Assembly: GCA_964448185.1 (NCBI GenBank)
Contig: CAYUVO010000055.1
Coordinates: forward strand, 1 to 17,696
Direction: 5' to 3'
DNA from: OFTM382 sp964448185
GTDB taxonomy: Bacteria; Planctomycetota; Phycisphaerae; Phycisphaerales; UBA1924
DNA: 17,696 bases
Position numbers and translations under genes: made by a program. Positions 13,820-17,696 of this stretch are shown piece by piece; within the stretch, counting starts at the first letter, position 1; every line of letters starts with the position of its first letter. The notes beneath the pieces are model-generated. The model was not told the DNA's origin. It saw only the letters and a program-made list of their open reading frames with translations, and made no database searches.

Positions 13820-15015
13820 TCACCCGATCAACGCATCCAGCAGTTCCGGCACCCCTCGCCCCCGCGTCGCCACCGTCTCAAATACAGGACGCCTGCCCGC
13901 GATCTCTCGCAGGTCACGCATGAGCTCGTTCTCACCCGGATGATCCGCTTTGTTGCACACAAACAAGTCCGCGATCTCAAGAATCCCCGCCTTATCCATC
14001 TGCACCGCGTCGCCCATGCCGGGCGTGAGCACCACCATTGTCGAATCCACATGTTCGCGGATCTGCGTTTCGTTCTGGCCTGCGCCAACCGTCTCGACAA
14101 ACACCGTGCTGTAGCGTGAGCCGTCCGCGTGCTCGACTCCACCGATGAGTTCGAGAATTTCGTCGAGCGATGCGTAGTCTTCGCCCCGGATCGCAAACGA
14201 GCGATAGAACACCGAGTCGCCCATCGTGTTGAAATCAACGCGAAGTCGATCGCCGAGCAACGCCCCGCCCGTGATCGGGCTCATCGGATCAAACGCCACC
14301 ACAGCGCAGCGTTCATTCGTGCCGCTCGCCGATTGCCTCCTGCTGAACTCGCCGACCAACTGCGCCACAAGCGTGCTCTTGCCCGCTCCGGGCGAACCCG
14401 TCACGCCGATGATCCGAGCGGGCCGCTTTCGGACAGCATCGCTCCGCACCGCTGCGCTCTTCGCACCGTCTGTCTCCGGGCGTCCTGCCGCATGTACCAG
14501 CGACAAGTCCCGCGCGAGCTGCGCCACAGGATCACCCGATGCCGCCACCGAGGCTGCTCTCGCCTTGACCGCGCCGCACACCGCTTCGACAATCTCCAAA
14601 AGCCCCGTCCCCGTCGGGAACAACGCCCCGATCCCGGCGTCCATCAGCTTCTGCGTGTCTTCCTTGGGCAGAATCCCGCCCATGTACACCGGGATGTCCG
14701 GCCTGCCCATCTCGCCCAGCGCCCCCACGAGCATCGGGCCGAGCTTGAGATGGCTGTTGCTCATCATGCTCGCCGCGATCACGTCGCAGTCTTCATCCCG
14801 CGCACTGATCGCCAGNNNNNNNNNNNNNNNNNCCACAGACCCGAATAGATCACATGGATCCCCGAGTCTCGCAACGCTCGCGCGATCACTTTGACGCCGC
14901 GATCGTGCCCGTCGAGCCCCATCTTGCCGAGCAGCACCCGAGGCCTGTGCGGCAAGCCCGCACACCGATCACGCTTCTCAAACTCACTGGTCGCCGCTCC
15001 GAGTGTCTGCGCCAT
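13820..15015 (-). CDS. B12-binding domain fused to MeaB/ArgK-type GTPase (interrupted by an assembly gap)
   Basis: One gene, about 398 codons if the gap is 18 bases. From ATG 15015 (AGGAG and GGGAG upstream), residues 24-150 are a methylmalonyl-CoA-mutase-type cobalamin domain with GKMGLDGHDRG (DxHxxG; His37 would bind cobalt), IYSGLW, then after the gap DEDCDVIAASMMSN and YMGGILPKED. Residues about 200-398 are a G3E-type GTPase: Walker A TGSPGAGKST (about 206-215), FDPMSPITGGALLGDR, FVETVGAGQNE, LTPGMGDAVQMDKAG and NKAD (355-358). MeaB proteins load and protect B12 in acyl-CoA mutases. Two things are odd. The C-terminal dimerisation arm of MeaB is missing (only about 40 residues follow NKAD), and no mutase is encoded here. 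IcmF also joins these two domains but continues into a mutase domain. The protein may serve as the B12-carrying partner of a separately encoded mutase large subunit. Confidence 0.85.
14816..14832. other. Assembly gap of 17 Ns inside the B12/MeaB gene
   Basis: Seventeen Ns interrupt the minus-strand gene. The codon TGG ends exactly at 14833 and the resumed frame begins exactly at 14815, so the true gap must be a multiple of three. By comparison with the usual spacing in B12 domains, 15 or 18 bases are missing. The apparent frameshift is an artefact. Confidence 0.9.
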
Positions 15016-15102
15016 AACTCCCGCTCTCCTGATCCAACAGGCACCCGCGCCCGCGATTCGTTGCTGACATCCCAATCGAGCTCACCCGCACACGCAGAGT
15101 GC

Positions 15103-17307
15103 CTAGTCCTTGATCTTCATCCCGGTGTGCTTGGCCGTAAAGGCGTACACGTCGGCCAGCTCCTCGATAATCATCGAGGTCGGCTTGCCGCTGCCATGCC
15201 CGGCCCGCGTTTCGATGCGGATCAGCACCGGGTTCTCCCCGCGATGCGCCTCTTGAAGCCTCGCTGCAAACTTGAACGAGTGCCCGGGTACCACGCGGTC
15301 GTCGGTGTCCGCCGTGGTCACCAGCGTCGCCGGATACTCCACGCCGTCCTTGAGGTTGTGATAAGGCGAGTAGCCCAGCAGGTATTGGAACATATCCTCG
15401 GACTCCTTCGATGAGCCGTAGTCGTCCGTCCAGTACCGGCCCGCGGTGAACTCGTCAAACCGCAGCATGTCCATCACACCCACCGCGGGCAGCGCTACCG
15501 CGAAGAGCTCGGGTCGCTGGGCCATGCACGCCCCGACCAAGAGCCCGCCGTTGGACCCGCCCTGAATCGCCAGATGCTCGCTACTGGTGTACCCCTGCTC
15601 GATGAGCGTCTCGGCCGCCGAGATAAAGTCGTCGAACACGTTCTGCTTGTTCTGCTTCTTGCCGCCCTCGTGCCACTCGCGGCCATACTCGCCCCCGCCA
15701 CGCAGGTTTGCCACGACGTACACCCCGCCTTGCTCCATCCACGACACCCGGCTCGTCGAGAACCGCGGCAACAGCGAGATGTTGAACCCGCCGTAGCCAT
15801 AGAGCAGCGTCGGGTTGGTCCCGTCGAGCTCGATATCCTTGCGGTGCGTGATGAACATCGGCACCTTCGTGCCGTCCTTCGACTCGTAGAACACCTGCTT
15901 GGTCACGAACATCTCGGGGTCAAAGTCGATCTCGGGCTGGAAGTACAGCTCGCTTACGCCACTCGCCATGTCGTAGCGATAGATCGACGGCGGCACCGAA
16001 TAACTGCTAAACGTGTAGTACGTCTGCGTGTCGTCCGCATCGCCGCCAAACCCGCTGCCCGTGCCCACGCCCGGCAGCTCGACCGTTCGCTTGAGTATCC
16101 CGTCGAGTGTGTAGAGCTCCACAACCGTCTGCACGTCCCTCAGGTACGACAACACCAGCGTGTGGTCCACAAACCCGACGCTCCGCAATGATTCCGCCCG
16201 CTCGGGGATGATCTCTTCCCACTGGTCGGGCGCAGGGTTATCAAGATCAATCGCAACCACACGTTTGTTGGGCGCCGAGTGGTCGGTCGTCATGTAGAAC
16301 GTCGTGCCCTCGTTCCAGATGTAGCCGTAGCTGTTGGCAAACTCGTCGATCAACGGCACCGGCGCGGCGTACGGATCGTGCAGATCCTTGACGTACAACC
16401 GGTACTTACTGTCCGTGCCCACGCTGATATAGATAAGCAAGTACCGCCCGTCGTCGCTCACCTGTCCGCCGTAGTTCCAGTCGTCGTGCTCGGGCCGCCA
16501 GTAGACCACCACGTCGTCGCTCTGGTCGCTGCCAAGGCGGTGGTACATCAGCTTGCCTTCGAGGTTGAGCCCGGTAAACGCCTCGCCCTCTTTGGGGTCG
16601 GGATACTTGCTGTAGAAAAAGCCCGCGTCGTCGTGCGTCCAGCTCAAGCCCGTGAACTTGAGATAGTTCAGCTCGTCGTCCAAGTCCTCGCCGGTCGTCA
16701 CATCGCGGATCTTCCACGTCCGCCAGTCGCTGCCCGCTTCCTGAATGCCATACGCAACGTACCTGCCGCTCTCGCTGATCGACAGCCCGCCCAGAGCGAC
16801 CGTGCCGTCCTCGCTCCACGTGTTGGGATCGAACAAGACTGTCCACGGCCCCTCCTCGCTGCTCGCGGTAAAGAGCATGCTGTGGTTCATGAGCCCGTCG
16901 TCTTTGCGGTACTGGAACCACTGGTCTTCCTGATGGAACGGGGCGCCTCTGCGGGCATAATCCCAGAGCTCGGTGAGCCGCTTGGTAAAGTGCTCGCGGC
17001 CCGGCAAGCTTTCGAGATAGCCGAACGTCACCGCGTTCTCGGCGGTCACCCATTGCCGCACGTCGTCGCTGGTGCGAACATCGTCTTCGAGCCATCGGTA
17101 CGGGTCCTTGACCTCGGTGCCGAAGTACGAGTCGCTGACGTCGCCCTTGGCCGTGGTGGGATACGGGCTCTGGGCGTGTGCGTTGGGGTTCTGGCCGTGG
17201 GCGCTGTGGTCATGCCCGGCATGGTCCTGGGCCTGAGCCATGCCGGCGGAGGCAGTGATGGCCAGTGCCAGCATCAGGGCTGATCGGGTGAGGGCTTTGA
17301 TATTCAT
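15103..17307 (-). CDS. Secreted prolyl oligopeptidase family serine peptidase (S9A)
   Basis: A 734-residue peptidase from ATG 17307, the start that places a typical signal peptide (MNIKALTRSALMLALAITAS..., cleavage near AQA) at the N-terminus; the frame stays open to 17385, but that part is not protein-like. A His-rich linker (residues about 27-44, DHAGHDHSAHG) precedes the mature fold. Residues about 50-470 form the beta-propeller (DPYRWLEDD near the start) and the rest the alpha/beta hydrolase with LLYGYGGFN, NLRGGGEYG, the nucleophile GGSNGG (Ser585), DTDDRVVP (Asp669 or Asp670) and RAGHGSGK (His704). These enzymes cleave short proline-containing peptides after proline. Length and motif spacing match S9A prolyl endopeptidases of exported bacterial type. 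The gene is transcribed towards the MeaB fusion (87-base gap). No good Shine-Dalgarno is visible. The tandem repeat array lies directly upstream. Confidence 0.94.
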   Translation of the reverse strand: MNIKALTRSALMLALAITASAGMAQAQDHAGHDHSAHGQNPNAHAQSPYPTTAKGDVSDSYFGTEVKDPYRWLEDDVRTSDDVRQWVTAENAVTFGYLESLPGREHFTKRLTELWDYARRGAPFHQEDQWFQYRKDDGLMNHSMLFTASSEEGPWTVLFDPNTWSEDGTVALGGLSISESGRYVAYGIQEAGSDWRTWKIRDVTTGEDLDDELNYLKFTGLSWTHDDAGFFYSKYPDPKEGEAFTGLNLEGKLMYHRLGSDQSDDVVVYWRPEHDDWNYGGQVSDDGRYLLIYISVGTDSKYRLYVKDLHDPYAAPVPLIDEFANSYGYIWNEGTTFYMTTDHSAPNKRVVAIDLDNPAPDQWEEIIPERAESLRSVGFVDHTLVLSYLRDVQTVVELYTLDGILKRTVELPGVGTGSGFGGDADDTQTYYTFSSYSVPPSIYRYDMASGVSELYFQPEIDFDPEMFVTKQVFYESKDGTKVPMFITHRKDIELDGTNPTLLYGYGGFNISLLPRFSTSRVSWMEQGGVYVVANLRGGGEYGREWHEGGKKQNKQNVFDDFISAAETLIEQGYTSSEHLAIQGGSNGGLLVGACMAQRPELFAVALPAVGVMDMLRFDEFTAGRYWTDDYGSSKESEDMFQYLLGYSPYHNLKDGVEYPATLVTTADTDDRVVPGHSFKFAARLQEAHRGENPVLIRIETRAGHGSGKPTSMIIEELADVYAFTAKHTGMKIKD

Positions 17308-17385
17308 GCCAAGAGCGTATCCGCTCAGGGGCGAGGCGTGTGGCAAGGGTCCCCAGAGGGTTTTTGGGCTCTCAGCCGGGCCCAC

Positions 17386-17696
17386 AAGCCCCGACGAGCC
17401 CTTCGGGCTTTCTTCACGAGCCCTTCGCGTGAGCGAGGGACCCTTCGGGCATTCTTCATGAGCCCTTCGCGTGAGCGAGGGGCCCTTCGGGCATTCTTTA
17501 CAAGCCCCGAGTGTCAGCGAGGGGGTCTTCGGGCTTTCTTCACGAGCCCCTCGTGTAAGCGAGGGGCCCTTCGGGCTTTCTTTACAAGCCCCGAGTGTCA
17601 GCGAGGGGGTCTTCGGGCTTTCTTCACGAGCCCCTCGTGTAAGCGAGGGGCCCTTCGGGCATTCTTTACAAGCCCCGAGTGTCAGCGAGGGGGTCT
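17386..17696. repeat. 42-bp tandem palindromic repeat array (continues beyond window)
   Basis: After a shortened first unit of 32 bases (17386-17417), six full 42-base units start at 17418, 17460, 17502, 17544, 17586 and 17628, and a seventh is cut by the window end. Two unit types alternate from 17502 on, giving an 84-base higher-order period. One type begins AAGCCCCGAGTGTCAGCGAG, the other GAGCCCCTCGTGTAAGCGAG. The 17502 and 17586 units are identical, and the 17544 and 17628 units differ by one base. The second type contains the hairpin CCCCTCG-TGTAAG-CGAGGGG, and in the units at 17418 and 17460 the stem is largely kept with a T-G pair. All units share a TCTTCGGGC or CCTTCGGGC core. There are no unique spacers, so it is not CRISPR. 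It resembles REP-like intergenic palindromes. Confidence 0.9.

Noticed and set aside
13820..15015. B12/MeaB gene as a frameshifted pseudogene
   Set aside because: The frame change falls exactly at the N-run, so it comes from the assembly gap and not from a mutation.
16279..17283. 334-codon plus-strand frame antisense to the prolyl oligopeptidase
   Set aside because: Lies opposite a complete S9A peptidase and has no recognisable motif.
17386..17696. CRISPR array at the right end
   Set aside because: Units are contiguous 42-base repeats without unique spacers, and there are no cas genes.

Overview
This is a GC-rich, densely packed bacterial chromosome segment with short intergenic gaps and many convergent or divergent gene pairs. 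Gene content suggests a planctomycete, probably of the Phycisphaerae type: an AbgT transporter with a long extra loop, a B12-domain/MeaB fusion, a secreted prolyl oligopeptidase, and intergenic GC-rich palindromic repeats. That placement is inference from protein flavour only; no rRNA or marker gene is present. A run of 17 Ns at 14816-14832 shows a draft assembly.

Layout. Positions 1-94 hold the last 30 codons of an IS5-type transposase. Beyond an unassigned stretch (95-380) lies the N-terminal stub of a membrane-fusion protein on the minus strand (381-692), so the left edge looks like an insertion-sequence scar. A SulP anion transporter (893-2719, +) converges on a secreted M28 metallopeptidase (2742-4115, -). 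From a regulatory region at about 4116-4261, a sulfane-sulfur block runs rightward: a small DUF2892 membrane protein, a metallo-beta-lactamase/double-rhodanese protein of the persulfide dioxygenase/CstB type, and a membrane-anchored rhodanese of the YgaP type. A remnant of an isoprenylcysteine-methyltransferase-like gene lies inside this block. On the minus strand follow a CheW protein carrying an internal zinc-binding CZB domain (6688-7551), a nucleotide-sugar dehydrogenase (7675-9027) and an AbgT-family transporter (9024-10925); the last two overlap by 4 nt. An agmatinase-family ureohydrolase (11006-12055, +) converges on a MATE transporter (12121-13758, -). Upstream on the minus strand are the B12-domain/MeaB fusion (13820-15015, broken only by the N-run) and a prolyl oligopeptidase (15103-17307). 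The right edge is a 42-bp tandem repeat array (17386-17696) that runs off the window; a single diverged relative of its unit lies between the agmatinase and MATE genes.

How the genes fit together. The clearest functional group is the sulfur block: sulfane sulfur would be taken up by rhodanese cysteines and oxidised by the MBL domain, with a SulP anion transporter 1.5 kb away that could move sulfate or bicarbonate. Its upstream region has an 18-bp palindrome and a leader with two mutually exclusive helices, so this is the best place to look for undescribed regulation. The other genes are largely independent housekeeping or accessory functions. The B12/MeaB fusion without a mutase, the CheW-CZB protein without chemotaxis neighbours, and the repeat family are the other points of interest.
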